Shown here piece after piece: positions 46,680 to 58,545 of a DNA stretch of 64,000 bases (its first letter is position 1; every line of letters begins with the position of its first letter). This DNA comes from Okapia johnstoni (taxonomy: Eukaryota; Chordata; Mammalia; Artiodactyla; Giraffidae). The notes under the pieces were generated by a model. It was not told the DNA's origin and made no database searches. It worked only from the letters and a program-made list of their open reading frames with translations. The stretch spans positions 124,398,501 through 124,462,500 of the forward strand of contig CM044308.1 in NCBI GenBank assembly GCA_024291935.2, in the 5' to 3' direction. Position numbers and translations under genes: made by a program.

Positions 46680-46858
46680 TGCTAGGAAAGGGAACTGTGC
46701 CACTCAGCAATATTCCATGGAACCTGGAGGAACTCATGAAAGACTGTACAGAATAAGAGAACAGCCGCATTTGCCCTCTATGATGGCCCACACTCTGTCT
46801 GTGGAGTGTGAGTCTCTCTGTATCTGAATAAATCCATTTCTTACCTATTAGAAAAAAA
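46680..46858 (+). repeat. LTR-like 3' end, tentative
   Basis: 'ctctgtctgtggagtgtgagtctctctgtatctgaataaatccatttcttacctatt' looks like the polyadenylation end of an endogenous retroviral LTR (AATAAA, then a pyrimidine-rich R/U5-like stretch). No internal retroviral sequence or paired LTR was seen. Confidence 0.35.
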
Positions 46859-47084
46859 ATAATAAGAGAACATTAGTATTTTAATTCTTTTACAGTCTCG
46901 TGTTTGTTAAAGTAATATGTCTGAAGAATTCCTAGGGTGATATCAGAACAGTTAAGGGCTGTCACCTGAGGCTCACTCATGATCTATCTGTGTGTTTAGA
47001 AAATTTGCTTCTGTTCAGCATAGTCATCTCACAACCCAGCTTTCTTCCCCTAGAACCTGACTAATCTACTCCCTTTTGTCTCTT

Positions 47085-47610
47085 CTATTTTATCACTATT
47101 GCCACGTTGCAAATTACCCTAAAACTTAAGAGGCTTAAAACAACCATTTCATTATGCTTGTGAATTTTGTGGGTCAGAAATTTTAACAGGGCACAGCAAA
47201 TATGGCTTGCCTCTGCTCAGTGACACTTGAGGCTTCAGTCAGGAAGATTCAACAGCTGGCATTGACTATGGCATGGGAGGAAAAGATGTGCTGGAATCAT
47301 CTGGAGGTATATTAACTCAAATGTCTAATAGGTGATGCTGCCTATCAGCTGAGACCCTGACTGGTTCTGAGCAACTACACATGGCCTCCTGGGTGATATG
47401 GATTTTTCTCTCAATATGGCAGTATGGGAACTTACATGGTGGCTCAGGATTCCAAAAACTGAATCTATATCACCTTTCTCGCCTAGCCTCAGGGGGCACA
47501 CAACATCACTTCTGCTCCATCTACTGGTTATTGAGGGGGTCAGAAGCCAGCCGAGATTCAAAGGGAGAGGGTATATACTCCTTGATGGGAGGCATGTCAA
47601 AAAAACAGCA
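47085..47610. repeat. Ancient mammalian LTR-like or other repeat, tentative
   Basis: 'tgccacgttgcaaattaccctaaaacttaagaggcttaaaacaaccatttcattatgc' and 'gggtcagaaattttaacagggcacagc' recall a widespread old repeat that begins 'acaaattaccccaaaacttagtggcttaaaacaac'. I cannot name the family with confidence. Confidence 0.4.
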
Positions 47611-47821
47611 GCCAATTTTCACCATTCTTTTAGCACCCACAATAATGTCCTAAGTACGCCTCTACTTTTTGCCATTGTTTTCCCATTTTGGGTTATCAGG
47701 CAAAGGTAACGCTTCTCTGAGATCAAGCACCCTGCTTTCTTCCCCTTCTACCACTTCACCAAGCCAAGTACACACACAACAGATTTCACATACATACTCA
47801 CCCACCACAGATTTCAGGGAA

Positions 47822-48272
47822 GTTTCTGTACTTGCATGCAAAGTCATTTCAGTTGTGTCCAACTCATGTGACCTATGGATGTAGCCTGCCACACCCTCTA
47901 TCTGTAGACTCCTCTATCTGTGGGATTCTCCAGAATAAGGAGAATTCATCTTCTCAAGAATACTGGAGTGGGTTGCCATGCCCTCCTCCAGGGGATCTTC
48001 CCAACTCAGGGATTGAACTTGAGTCTATTATGTCTCATGCATTGGCAGGCAGGTTCTTGGTGGCTCAGATAGTAAAGAATCCGCCTTCAGTGCAGGAGAC
48101 CGGGGTTCAACCCCTGGTTCGGGAAGATCCCCCAGAGAAGGGAATGGCAACCCACTCCAGTATTCTTGCCTGGAAAACCCCATGAACAGAGTAGCCTGGG
48201 AGGCTATAGTTCCTGGGGTCACAAAGAGTTAGACATGACTGAGTAACTAAGCAAGTGCCACCTGGGAAGCCC
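47822..48272 (-). mobile_element. Bov-tA SINE split by a second Bov-tA
   Basis: The body (47822 to about 48057) and a leftover head ('gccacctgggaagccc', about 48256-48272) belong to one minus-strand Bov-tA. TTCAGGGAA occurs at 47813-47821 and 48273-48281, so the pair is flanked by a 9-bp target duplication. The plus-strand Bov-tA between the parts came later. Confidence 0.82.
48058..48253 (+). mobile_element. Bov-tA SINE nested in the preceding one
   Basis: 'ggtggctcagatagtaaagaatccgccttcagtgcaggagaccggggttcaacccctgg' to 'gttagacatgactgagtaactaagc'. It is opposite in direction to its host SINE, giving a long imperfect inverted repeat. Confidence 0.9.
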
Positions 48273-48284
48273 TTCAGGGAATTA

Positions 48285-49472
48285 ACTAAGCAAACAAAAA
48301 TGTTTTCACTTTGAAGCACTATACTTCTTAGAAGCCCTTCACCATCTTTAAAAGAAGTATTCCTTTTCTAATCATACTTTAGTTTGAGTTGAGAGCCATT
48401 TATTACACATCACTCTTTGATTCAGTAAATGTTTACAAATCACTCCAGTTTTTAACAAGCTGTTTTTTGTGAGTTCTTGGGGTATCATCTCCCTGATGAC
48501 TGACAGACCCAACACCTTGGAGGATAACTATGCTGCCCACAAATCAATGAAAATACAAAAATAAAATACTGATAGATAATTTTTATTTAGTAAATTTGTC
48601 AAACAATTCTATGGCTGTTTTTATCAGATTGTGCAAAGTTAATTCAGGAATTTCAACCATGTTCCTGATTAATAAGAATTGACAATGATAAATAGCACTG
48701 ACAGTGAAATAGAAGAAACAAAATGTTCCAAAGTTATCCAGGCTGGTTTAATGCAACTTATTCCAGGAGAATGAATCCATATCTCATAGAAGAGTTTACA
48801 TGTATAAGACTAGGTTAGAGGTAACTGATATAAAGCAGAATGTGAATGCCATAAGAGAGATTCAGAGTGCTTTGGGGATTAAAAGACTAAAAGCACAGAG
48901 GTTAGAGGAATCATGAAAGATTTCATAGGAGAAGTGGCTACAAACAAACTTCCAACCAACTGCTTGGGATTCCACCCTTAAATATAAATGAATGCTTTAT
49001 CAGATTTTTAACAGCTATTTCTGGAAGACAACAACACGGAAGAGAGAATTCACAAAAAGCAAACATGAAAAGAAAGGGAGAAATAACAGAAAAATTCAAG
49101 GAGTGGAAAGGGAAAAGGGGGTAAACAATACAGGGAAGAGATAAAAACTTATAAAGAGAATAACCTTAGCTAGAAGGTGTATCCTTAAAAACAATGCTAC
49201 AAAAACAGATAATCCAGGAACAAGAAACAGCTCTTGAAATCTATACATTGAAAAAGTTTAGTTAAACAGAAGGGTTGGAAAATAGTCTTCCCAGAAAGTA
49301 TGAACAAAAGAGATCAGGGGAACAAGGGAAAGATGAAAAATACAAAAGATAAGAAAATCAGAATATTAGTCCAGATTATGGAATATCTGATCATTCTAAG
49401 TGCCAGAAAGAGAAGAAAAGAAAAAAATTATAGAGTGATAATCTAAGAAATAATTCAAGATAACTAGTGGAG
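48285..49472. other. 1.2 kb with no gene or clear repeat
   Basis: AT-rich; purine-rich from 49.0 to 49.45 kb. Confidence 0.3.
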
Positions 49473-49475
49473 CTC

Positions 49476-49700
49476 AGGGCTTCCCTGGTGGCTAGCTGGT
49501 AAAGAATCTGCCTGCAATGCAGGAGATCTGATTTTGATCCCTTGGATTAGGAAGATGCCCCGGAGAAGGGAAAGGCTACCCACTCCAGTATTCTGGCCTG
49601 GAGAATTCCACGGACAGAGGAGCCTGGAGGGTCACAGTCCATGGGGTCACAAAGAGTCGGACATGACTGAGTGACTTTCACTTCACTTCACTTCACTTCA
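49476..49700 (+). mobile_element. Bov-tA SINE with CACTT tail
   Basis: Complete unit from 'ggcttccctggtggctagctggtaaagaatctgcctgcaatgcagg' to 'gtcggacatgactgagtgactttcacttcacttcacttcacttc'. The tail is a short CACTT pentamer array (49677-49700). Confidence 0.93.
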
Positions 49701-49947
49701 GGGGAGCTGAAAGACCCAAATCTAAAGCTTTAAAAGACTCACCAAATGATTAGCACTATTAATTTCAGATGTCTCACTCCAAGGACAGCATCCTACAGTT
49801 ACTGATCATTGGGAATAACATGAAAATCCTTTAAGTCTTCAGAAGAGAGAATAAAAGATCACACACAAGTGAATAGGAATGAGAATGGTTTGAACTTCTC
49901 AGTAATGACCTTGTTGTTGTTTTTGTAGTTGTTATTGTTGTCGCTGT

Positions 49948-52092
49948 TGTTCAGTCATTCAGTCCTGTCCGACTCTTTGCAACCCCACGGACTGCAGCAA
50001 GCCAAGCTTCCCATTCCTCCACCATCACCCAGAGCTTGCTCAAACTCACGTCCATTGAGTCGGTGATACCATCCAACCATTTCATCCTCTGTCATCCCCT
50101 TCTCCTCCTGTCTTCAATCTTTCCCAGCATCAGGGTCTTTTCTAATGAGTCAGCTCTTCCCATCAGGTGGCCAAAGTATTGGAACTTCAGCTTCAGCATC
50201 AGTCCTTCCAGTGAATATTCATGGCTGATTTCCTTTAGGATTGATTGGTTTCATCTCCTTGCAGTCCAAGGGACTCTCAAGAGTCTTCTCTAACCCCACA
50301 GTTCAAAAGCGTCAATACTTTGACACTCAGCTTTTTTTATGGTTCAACTCTCACATCCATACATGACTACTGGAAAAACCATAGCTTTGACTAGATGGAC
50401 CTTTGTCAGCAAAGTGATGTCTGCTTTTTAATATGCTGTCTAGGTTGGTCATAGCTTCTCTTCCAAGGAGCAAGTTAATTTTAAGAGCAAGCATTTTAAA
50501 TTCAAGGCTGCAGTCACTGCCCACAGTGATTTTGGAGCCCAAGAAAATAAAGTCTGTCATTGTTTCCATTATTTCCCCATCTATTTGCCATGACGTGATG
50601 GGACTGTATGCCATGATCTTCATTTTTTGAATGTTGTTTTAAGCCAGCTTTTTCACTCTCCTCTTTCACCTTCATCAAGAGGCTCTCTAGTTCCTCTTCA
50701 CTTTCTGCTGTAAGGGTGGTGTCATCTGCATATCTGAGGTTATTGATATTTCTCCTGGAAATCTTGATTCCAGCTTGTGTTGCATCCATCCCAGCATTTC
50801 ACATGATATACTCTGTGTATAAGTTAAATAAGCAGGGTGACAATATACAGCCTTGATGTACTCCTTTCTCAATATTGAACCAGTCTGTTGTTCCATGTCC
50901 AGTTAAACTCTTGCTTCTTGACCTGCATACAGATTGCTCAGGAGGCAGGTAACATGGTCTGGTATTCCCATCTCTTTAAGAATTTTCCACAGTTTGCTGT
51001 GATCCACACAGTCAAAGGCTTTGGCACAGTCAATGAAGCAGAAGTCGATTTTTTTCTGGAATTCTCTTGCTTTTTCTGTGATCCAATGGATGTTGACAAT
51101 TTGATATCTGGTTCCCTTGCCTTTTCTAAATCCAGCTGGAACATCTGGAAGTTCTTCGATTCACATACTGTTGAAGACTAGCGTGGAGGATTTTGAGCAT
51201 TACTTTGCTAGCATGTGAAATGAATGCAACTGTGTAGTAGTTTGAACATTCTTTGGCATTGCCCTTCTTTGAGATTGGAATAAATGTTGACCTTTTCTAG
51301 TCCTGTGGCCACTGCTGAATTTTCCAAATTTGCTGGCATATTGAGTACAGCACTTTAACAGTATCATCTTTTAGGATCTGAAATAGCTCAGCTGGAATTC
51401 CATCACCTCCAATAGTTTTATTGATAGTGTTGCTTCCTAAGGCCCACTTGATTTCGCACTCCAAGATGTCTGGCTATAGGTGAGTGATCATACCATTGTG
51501 GTTATCTGGGTCATTAAGATCTTTTTTATATAGTTCTTCTGTGTATTCTTACCACCTCTTCTTCATATCTTCTGCTTCTGTTAGGTCCATACCATTTCTG
51601 TCCTTTATTATGCTCATCTTTGCATGAAATATTCCCTTGATATCTCTAATTTTCTTGAAGAGATTTCTAGTCTTTCCCATTCTATTGTTTTCCTCTATTT
51701 CTTTGCATTGTTCACTTAGGAAGGCTTTCTTATCTCTCCTTGCTATTCTTTAGAACTCTGCATTCACATGGGTATATTTTTTCTTTTCTCCTATGCCTTT
51801 TGCTTCTCTTTTCAGCTATTTATAAGGCCTCCTCAGACAACCATTTTGCCTTTTTGCATTTCTTTTTCTTGGGGATGGTTTTGATCACCGCCTGGTGCAC
51901 AATGTTATGAACCTCTGTCCATAGTTCTTCAGGCACTCTGTCTATCAGATCTAGTCTCTTGAGTCTATTTGTCACTGCCACTGTATAATGCTAAGGGATT
52001 TGATTTAGGTCATACCTGAATGGCCTAGTAGTTTTCCCCACTTTCTTCAATTTAAGTCTGAATTTTGCAATAAGGAGTTCATGATCTGTGCC
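49948..52092 (-). mobile_element. BovB LINE, 5'-truncated, 2.1 kb
   Basis: 3' end at 'gttgttcagtcattcagtcctgtccgactc'. It is truncated at 'gcaataaggagttcatgatctgtg', so endonuclease sequence is lost but linker and reverse transcriptase remain. Frames are short and broken: NNLRYADDTTLTAESEEELE lies at 50514-50789. It keeps the roughly 58-bp segment missing from the 21.8-25.0 kb copy, and carries a small insertion near 50480. Confidence 0.9.
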
Positions 52093-52094
52093 CC

Positions 52095-53160
52095 AGGCAA
52101 GAAATTCAAGTTAGAATTTTATACCTGGTCAAGCTTTAGAGTAAACTAAAAGCATTTGCAGACACATGAAAGTTATACAAACTTCCTTCCATAGAAAGCT
52201 AATAAGAGTCCAGAAAAAGAACCCAATGAATCAAGAAAAAGAAAATTTGTGGATCTCCAAAACGGAGTGTCAAATTTAGTAATGAGTTACAGAATAACCA
52301 CAGTTTGACAACTGACCTAGAGAACAGAGTGATCCCCAGGGCACTCCTTGGAGGTAAGCTCTCCGAAAAAGGTATGAAGTTAATAAACTATCTGACTTGC
52401 TCAGCATTTGGGAAAGTATTGAGAGGAGTTTGACAAATCTCATAGGAAAAAAATAAGGAGGAGTACTGAAAAGGATATAAGTAAAATGAATATTATAATC
52501 ATCAACTTCAGGAAAAGCAAGTATGAGAACACAAAAGCAAATAAATAAAACCATAAAAAATTATTTGGCCCAGAAGTGAACAATATATGATATGATCCTA
52601 TGCATGACTATCAATTGAACCAAAAATTATGACATAATTCTATTATTATGGCAGAGTATTCCTGCCTATCCAGCATCCCTTCCCTCCATCTCCCACCTTC
52701 CTCCACCTAGATTTTGTTCTAGTATCTACCATTTTCTGTTTGGCAGTGTGCTTAAGGGGAGGCTGATCCCAACACCAGTCCTAAAGGGTAAATCTTGTTA
52801 GTCCCAATCCCTTTAACTGTGATAGTTTTAGGAAGAAACATAGATCCAATTCTGTTGAGAGGCTTCTTAAACAGAAGTGCAAAGACATTGCACTGTCCAT
52901 GTTCCTCTGGACATGTGGAAAAGACAAATAAATATGCTTCTACCATCTAGCAATCATGAGGGCAGTCAACCTGAAGATAAAGTCAACACCTCAAGGCCAG
53001 CAGAGCAAAGAACAAAAGCACTCAGGTTTCAATGCTTCACTGAATTGTGCAACCTTGAAAAACACGATTTTCAGACTTAAATGGAGATAACAAATTCCCT
53101 TATTAAGCCAGTAGAATCAAGGCTCTCTGTAATTCTCACTTGAAAGCATTCTAATTACAC
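52095..53160. other. No gene or clear repeat
   Basis: Unique-looking sequence. Confidence 0.3.
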
Positions 53161-53180
53161 AACTGGTGTGTGTCTGTGTG

Positions 53181-53252
53181 GCAAGGGCAGGGGTGGGAGG
53201 GGGATGGGATGGGAGATGGCGGGGTGGGGGTGGGGGGTGGGGTAGGGCTTGG
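53181..53252 (+). repeat. G-rich tract with quadruplex-forming potential
   Basis: Many G runs of three to six in about 70 bp on the plus strand ('gggtgggagggggatggg', 'ggggtgggggtggggggtgg'). Confidence 0.75.
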
Positions 53253-53254
53253 TG

Positions 53255-53660
53255 TAGCCTGGCGGTCAAAGTGCTTGACTGTAAATCCACATCTACCATA
53301 ACAGAACATATGTAATATACTATCTAAAGTTGTTAAATCAAGATAGGGCAGTCTAAGTCCCACATTTAGAAACAGAGAGCAAAATACTTGCGAAAACAGC
53401 TAAAAAAATAGTGAGTGGTTCTAGGGAATAAGACTAAGAGTTGCAGAGGGGGAAGGTAACCCCAACTGAATATTTTTAATTTTGTGGGTGATTGATAAAA
53501 ACAAAAAATAATTGCAATAAATAAATATGCAAACAAAAACAAAGAATGTGATTTTCTAAGGTAACTGTTAAGAAAGGTTGAGCTCCCCCATGTGGTTATC
53601 ATAAAGCTATTGACTTTATGACCCTAAAAAACTAACCAACTACTCTTCCAGAAGCTACTA
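53255..53660. other. No gene or repeat recognised
   Basis: Ends directly at the left terminus of the Tigger1 element. Confidence 0.3.
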
Positions 53661-54800
53661 ACAGGCTTACCTCATTTTATTGTGCTTCAAAGATTTTATT
53701 TTTTACAAATTGAAGGTTTGTGGCAATTCTGCCTCCAGCAAGTCAAACAGTGCCATTTTTCCATCAGCATTTGCTCACTTCATGTCTTTGTGACAAATTT
53801 TGGTAATTTTCACAATATTTCAAATTTTTTCATTATTATTGTATTTGTTACAGTGATCTGTGACATTACTATTACAATTGTTTGGGGGGGGGGGGTGCTA
53901 CGAGCCACGCCCATGTAAGACAGCAAACTTAATCAACATGTTGTGTGTGTGCTGACTGCTCCACCAACTGGCCGTTCTCTGTCTCTCTGTCCCTCAGGCC
54001 TCTCTATTCCCTGAGACACAATATTAAAATTTAGGCCAATTAATAACCCTACAATGGTTTCTAAGTATTCAAGTGAAAGGGAGAGTCTTTCACTTTAATC
54101 AAAAGCTAGAAATGATTACACTTAAGAGAGGAAGGCATGTCAAAAGAAAAAAAAAAAGGCCAAAAGCTAGCTCTCTTGTACCAGTTAGCTAGGTTGTGAC
54201 TGCAAAGGAAAAGTTCTTGAAGGTACTTACTTATAAGGGCTACTTCAGTAGACACATGAATGATGAGAGAGTGAAACAGCCTTATTGCTGATATGGAGAA
54301 AGTTTTAGTGGTTTGGACCGAAGATCAAACCAAACACAACATTCCTTTAAGGCAAAGCCTAATCCAGATCAAGGCCCTAACTTACTTCAATTCAGTGAAG
54401 ACAGAGAGGAGAAGAAGCTGCAGAAGAAAAGTTTGAAGCTAGAAGAGTTGGTTCATGAGGTTTAAGGAAAGATGCCATCTTCTTGACATAAGAGTACAAT
54501 GTGAAGCAGCAAGTGCTGATATAAAAGTTACCGAGTTATACAGCAAGTTATCCAGAAGATCTAGCTGAGATAATTATTGATGGTGGCTACTCTTAATCAG
54601 GAATTTTCTATGTGGAAGAAACAGCCTTATATTGGAAGAACAGGCCACCTAGGACTTCCACAGCCAGAGAAAAGACAATGTCTAGCTTCAAAGCCTCAAG
54701 GACAGGCTCCTAGTTAGGGGCTAATGCAGCTGGTGACTTTAAGTTGAAGTCAACATTCATTTACTTCTCAGAAAATTCTAGGGCCCTTAAGAACTATGCT

Positions 54801-54948
54801 AGGGACTTCCCAAGTGGTCCAGTGGTTAAGACCTCAAGTTCTAGTGCAGAAGGCATGGGTTCAATCCCTTGCCAGGAAGCTAAGATCCCACATGCAGCGT
54901 GGCGCAGCAAAAAATCAATATAAATAAATAAACAAAAATTGTTTAAAA
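54801..54948 (+). mobile_element. CHR-2-type SINE inserted in Tigger1
   Basis: 'agggacttcccaagtggtccagtggttaagacctcaag' to 'gtggcgcagcaaaaaatcaatataaataaataaac'. Flanks AAGAACTATGCT (54789-54800) and AAGAGCTATGCT (54949-54960) form a 12-bp target duplication with one mismatch. Confidence 0.93.
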
Positions 54949-55272
54949 AAGAGCTATGCTAAATCTACTCTGCCTGTGCTCTATAAATGGAACAACAAAG
55001 CGTGGATGACAGCTTTACTGTGGGTTTACTGAATATTTTAAGCCCACAAGTTGGGCCCTACTGCACAGAAAAAAAAAAAAAAACACACCCATTCTGGAGC
55101 CCTTGAATCAAGAAGTAGTTTTGACTTTCAAGTCTTATTATTTAAGAAATATATTTCATCAGGCTATAAGCTGTGATTGATAAGAGATTTTTCTGATTGA
55201 CATGGGCAAAGTAAACTGAAAACCTTCTAGAAGGTATTCTCCATTCAAGTCACCATTAAAAACATCCATAAT

Positions 55273-55515
55273 TTGTATGAAGAGGTCAAAATATCAACAT
55301 ACACAGGAATTTGGGAGAAGTTAATTCCAACCTTCATAGATGACTTTGAGGGGTTCAAGACTACAGTGAAGGAAGTAATTGCAGATATGGTAGGGAAAGG
55401 AAGAAAATTAGAATTAGAAATGAAGCCTGAAGATGTGGCTGTATTGCTGCAACCTCATGATAAAAGTTTAAAGGATGGGGAATTGCTTCTGATGGATGAG
55501 CAAAGTGGTTTCTGA
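55273..55515 (+). pseudogene. Tigger1 transposase C-terminal remnant
   Basis: The longest frame left in the transposon, 80 codons. It contains IWEKLIPTFIDDFEGFKTTV and LELEMKPEDVAVLLQPHDKS, matching the end of pogo-type Tigger transposases. The DDE catalytic core is not in this fragment, and the region upstream is broken by stops and a deletion. Confidence 0.75.
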
Positions 55516-56184
55516 AAATGGAACCTATCCCCTGGTAAAGAGGCTGTGAGGACTATTGAAATGACAACAAAGGATCTAGAACATACATAAACTTGGTTGA
55601 TAAACAGAAGCAGAGTTTGAGAAGATTGACTCCCAATTTTTAAAGTTCTAATGTGGTAAAATGCTATCAAATAGCATTGCTTGCTACAGAGAAATCGTTC
55701 CTGAAAGGAAGAGTCAGTCAATGTGGCAAATGTCATTGCTGTTTTAAGAAATTACCACGGCCGCCCCAATCTTCAGTCACCACCCTGACCAGTCAGTAGC
55801 CATCAACACTGAGATAAGGCCCTCCACCAGCAGATTGTGACTTGCTGGAAGCCTAAATGATGGTTAGCATTTTTTAACAATGTTATCTTTTAATTAAGGT
55901 ATACACATTGGTTTCTTTTTTAAGGCATAATACTATTGCACACTAGTAGACTAGATTTTATATAAAAGTAAACATAATTTTTACATGCACTGAGAAACCA
56001 AAAACTTTGTATGACTCATTTTATTGTGATATTTGCATTACTGTGGTGGTCTGGAGCCAAACCTACAATATCTTTGAATTATGCCTGTGTAATTATCACA
56101 ACCACACAGAGTTTACAGTATGAGGATACCAACGGCTCAAATAGAGAAAGCAACCTGAATCTTAACAGCATAATGCCATTCTCG

Positions 56185-56312
56185 TCTTTTTTTTTGTCCA
56201 TGCCACACAACATGTGGGATAGGGGATCTTAGTTCCCCAACCAGGGATCAGAACTGTGCCCCCAGCAGTGGAAGCGCAGAGTCCTAACTACCAAACCATG
56301 AGGGAATTCCCA
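56185..56312 (-). mobile_element. CHR-2-type SINE
   Basis: Reverse: T run, 'ccacacaacatgtgggataggggatcttagttccccaaccagggatcag', 'gagtcctaactaccaaaccatgagggaattccc'. Confidence 0.87.
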
Positions 56313-56319
56313 ATAATAC

Positions 56320-56720
56320 CAACCTCAGATAGTTTCAGACAGGATTAAAACAAGGCAATATTATGATAACAGGGTGACACGAAGGGGCCTAGGCTGAGGT
56401 CACATGAATTCCCAGTAGTCTTTCCCCAAGTTATTTGCTGACTGCTAATTATTTTTTTAATATGAAATTTTATTATCAAGGTCTCAATATTATAAAGGGC
56501 TGTAATTGAGAAAAGATCTTTTCAGCAAATTTTCATGATTTAACAATTGTTAGACAGCATTAAGTTTAGGTAAAGGAATCCAATTTTTGGTAGTCAAAGA
56601 AAATAAAAATGTTTTGGAGGTGGTGCAAAACTTGTCATTCTGCCAAATATCCCAAATAATCTCAATTATTTTATCTCTTGATTTTTAACGAACAAATAGG
56701 ATATTAAAATTAACATGTCT
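56320..56720. other. No gene or repeat recognised
   Basis: AT-rich sequence between two SINEs. Confidence 0.3.
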
Positions 56721-56724
56721 TTCA

Positions 56725-56840
56725 GGGACTTCCCTCGCTGTTCAGTGGTTAAGACTCTGCACTCCCAATTCAGGGAGCACAGGTTTGATCTCTGGTTGGA
56801 GAACTAAGATACCAAATGACACAGCAGAAAAAAAAAAAAT
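56725..56840 (+). mobile_element. CHR-2-type SINE
   Basis: 'agggacttccctcgctgttcagtggttaagactctgcactcccaattcaggg', B box 'gtttgatctctgg', A-rich tail at 56827-56840. Confidence 0.88.
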
Positions 56841-56844
56841 TAAC

Positions 56845-57112
56845 ATTTATTTCAAAATAATAAAATTTGGTCAGTGATTTTAGCCACCACACTTTTCACC
56901 AGAATAATGAAAATAAACTGATTCAGATTTGTTTTCCTATTCTGTTCTCCGATTACCTCTTAGTCAGGTGGGCCTGAGTCTGAAGTAAAAAGGAAGCATA
57001 GTCACTCCCCAGTGCCTGGGAGGGTCAGGAGAGGGAGACCAAGGCATTGTGATGTTACTATTAGCATCCTGTTAACTCTTGTCCTTCTTCCAGTCTCAAT
57101 TTAATTCTCCCA
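56845..57112. other. No gene or repeat recognised
   Basis: Short unique stretch. Confidence 0.3.
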
Positions 57113-57120
57113 GAAGTTCC

Positions 57121-57768
57121 CTTCATGGCAAATAGATGAGGAAACAGTGGAAACAGTAGCTGACTATTTTTCTGGGCTCCAAAATCACTGCAGATGGTGA
57201 TTGCAGGAATGAAATTAAAAGACACTTACTCTTTGGAAGGAATGTTATGACCAACCTAGACAGCATATTAAAGAGCAGAGACATTACTCTGCCAACAAAG
57301 GTCCGTATAGTCAAGGCTATGGTTTTTCCAGTGGTCATGTATGGATGTGAGAGTTGGACTATAAAGAAAGCTGAGTGCTGAAGAATTGATGATTTTGAAC
57401 TGTGTTGTTGGAGAAGACTCTTGAGAGTCCCTTGGACTGCAAGGAGATCCAACCAGTCCATCCTAAAGGAGATCAGTCCTGGGAGTTCATTGGAAGGACT
57501 GATGTTGAAGCTGAAACGCCAATACTTTGGCCACCTGATGCGAAGAGCTGACTCATTTGAAAAGACCCTGATGCTGGGAAAGATTGAGGGCAGGAGGAGA
57601 AGGGGGCGACAGAGGATGAGATGGCTGGATGGCATCATCGACTCGATGGACATGGGTTTGGGTGGACTCCGGGAGTTGGTGATGGACAGCGAGGGCTGGC
57701 GTGCTGTGTTTCATGGGGTCTCAAAGAGTTGGACACGACTGAGTGACTGAACTGAACTGAACTGAACT
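57121..57768 (+). mobile_element. BovB LINE, 5'-truncated, with target duplication
   Basis: The terminal 648 bp of BovB, ending 'ggacacgactgagtgactgaactgaactgaactgaactg'. GAAGTTCC flanks it at 57113-57120 and 57769-57776. The C-terminal frame at 57421-57750 is open ([20 protein letters not shown]) and resembles the 43-kb copy. Confidence 0.92.
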
Positions 57769-57809
57769 GAAGTTCCTCTTATCCTCCTAGACTAGGATAG
57801 GCGCCCTGT

Positions 57810-58015
57810 TACACACTCTCTGAACACCCTACCCTTATCACAACAGTATTCAAATAATTATTTCTGTAATTAATTGTTTCATGTCTGTCACCCCTAGTAG
57901 ACAATACATTCCATGAATCACAAATTGTGTGTATTTGGTTTGGATTTTCAGTACCTCGCACAATGCATAGCATATTGTACATGGTCAATAAATGTTTAAT
58001 GAATAACTGAAAAAA
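57810..58015 (+). repeat. L2 LINE 3' end
   Basis: 'catgtctgtcacccctagtagacaatacattccatgaatcacaaattgtgtgtatttgg', 'cacaatgcatagcatattgtacatggtcaataaatgtttaatgaataactg'. Typical L2 end. Confidence 0.65.
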
Positions 58016-58019
58016 GGAA

Positions 58020-58545
58020 AGCAAATGATTTTCAAAAGATGTTCACCCTTGCTCATAGATAAAGAAATAAAAATGGAAACATCAACGGAATTATCAAATG
58101 AAAAGTTAAAAAATCTGATAATACACTGTGTTGTCAGCAAGAGTACACTGTGACAGGTAGTCCATGTGGGGAGTGCTATAGGTTGGCAGTCTCTTTGAAA
58201 TAAAGTAAGCAAAATATATCAAAACTTAAATGCATATACCCTTTCACTTGGCAATTTCACATCTAAACTTTTATTCTACTGTTATACTTTTATTTATATT
58301 CAAAGACTCATATACACGGACATTCATGATTTTGCTTGAATAGAAAAAAATACTAAAATCACGCAGGAGAATTAAATAAATTATGGTACTACCATATGAT
58401 AAAGTACTACATAGCAATGAAATAATGAGTTTTTATATATGATACATAGAAAACATTTAATCATATTTATAAAATATTAATATATATATTTAACCAATAC
58501 ATACTGATTAAAAGTAATATCCAAAAGTCATAAGTGGGAAAATAA
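58020..58545 (+). mobile_element. Old L1M-type LINE fragment
   Basis: 'acttggcaatttcacatctaaa', 'caaagactcatatacacggacattc' and 'accatatgataaagtactacatagcaatgaaataatgag' follow the end of L1 ORF2 and the 3' region. Heavily diverged. Confidence 0.6.

Larger units (their letters stand above)
53662..56087 (+). mobile_element. Tigger1-type (pogo family) DNA transposon, defective
   Basis: About 2.4 kb with matching ends: the left terminus starts CAGGCTTACCTCATTTTATT and the right ends GAATTATGCCTG, an imperfect inverted pair. Internal words such as 'caaaagctagaaatgatta', 'gaagatctagctgagataattattgatg', 'gtctataaatggaacaacaaagc'-type strings and 'gatgactttgaggggttcaagac' match the Tigger1 layout. 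A poly-G run (53884-53895) and a CHR-2 SINE (54801-54948) interrupt it. Around 55065-55090 a segment of the transposase coding region appears to be missing. No intact transposase frame is left. Confidence 0.85.

Noticed and set aside
46680..47610. An endogenous retroviral provirus
   Set aside because: Only LTR-like end motifs were suspected. No internal retroviral coding sequence, primer-binding site or paired LTR was seen.
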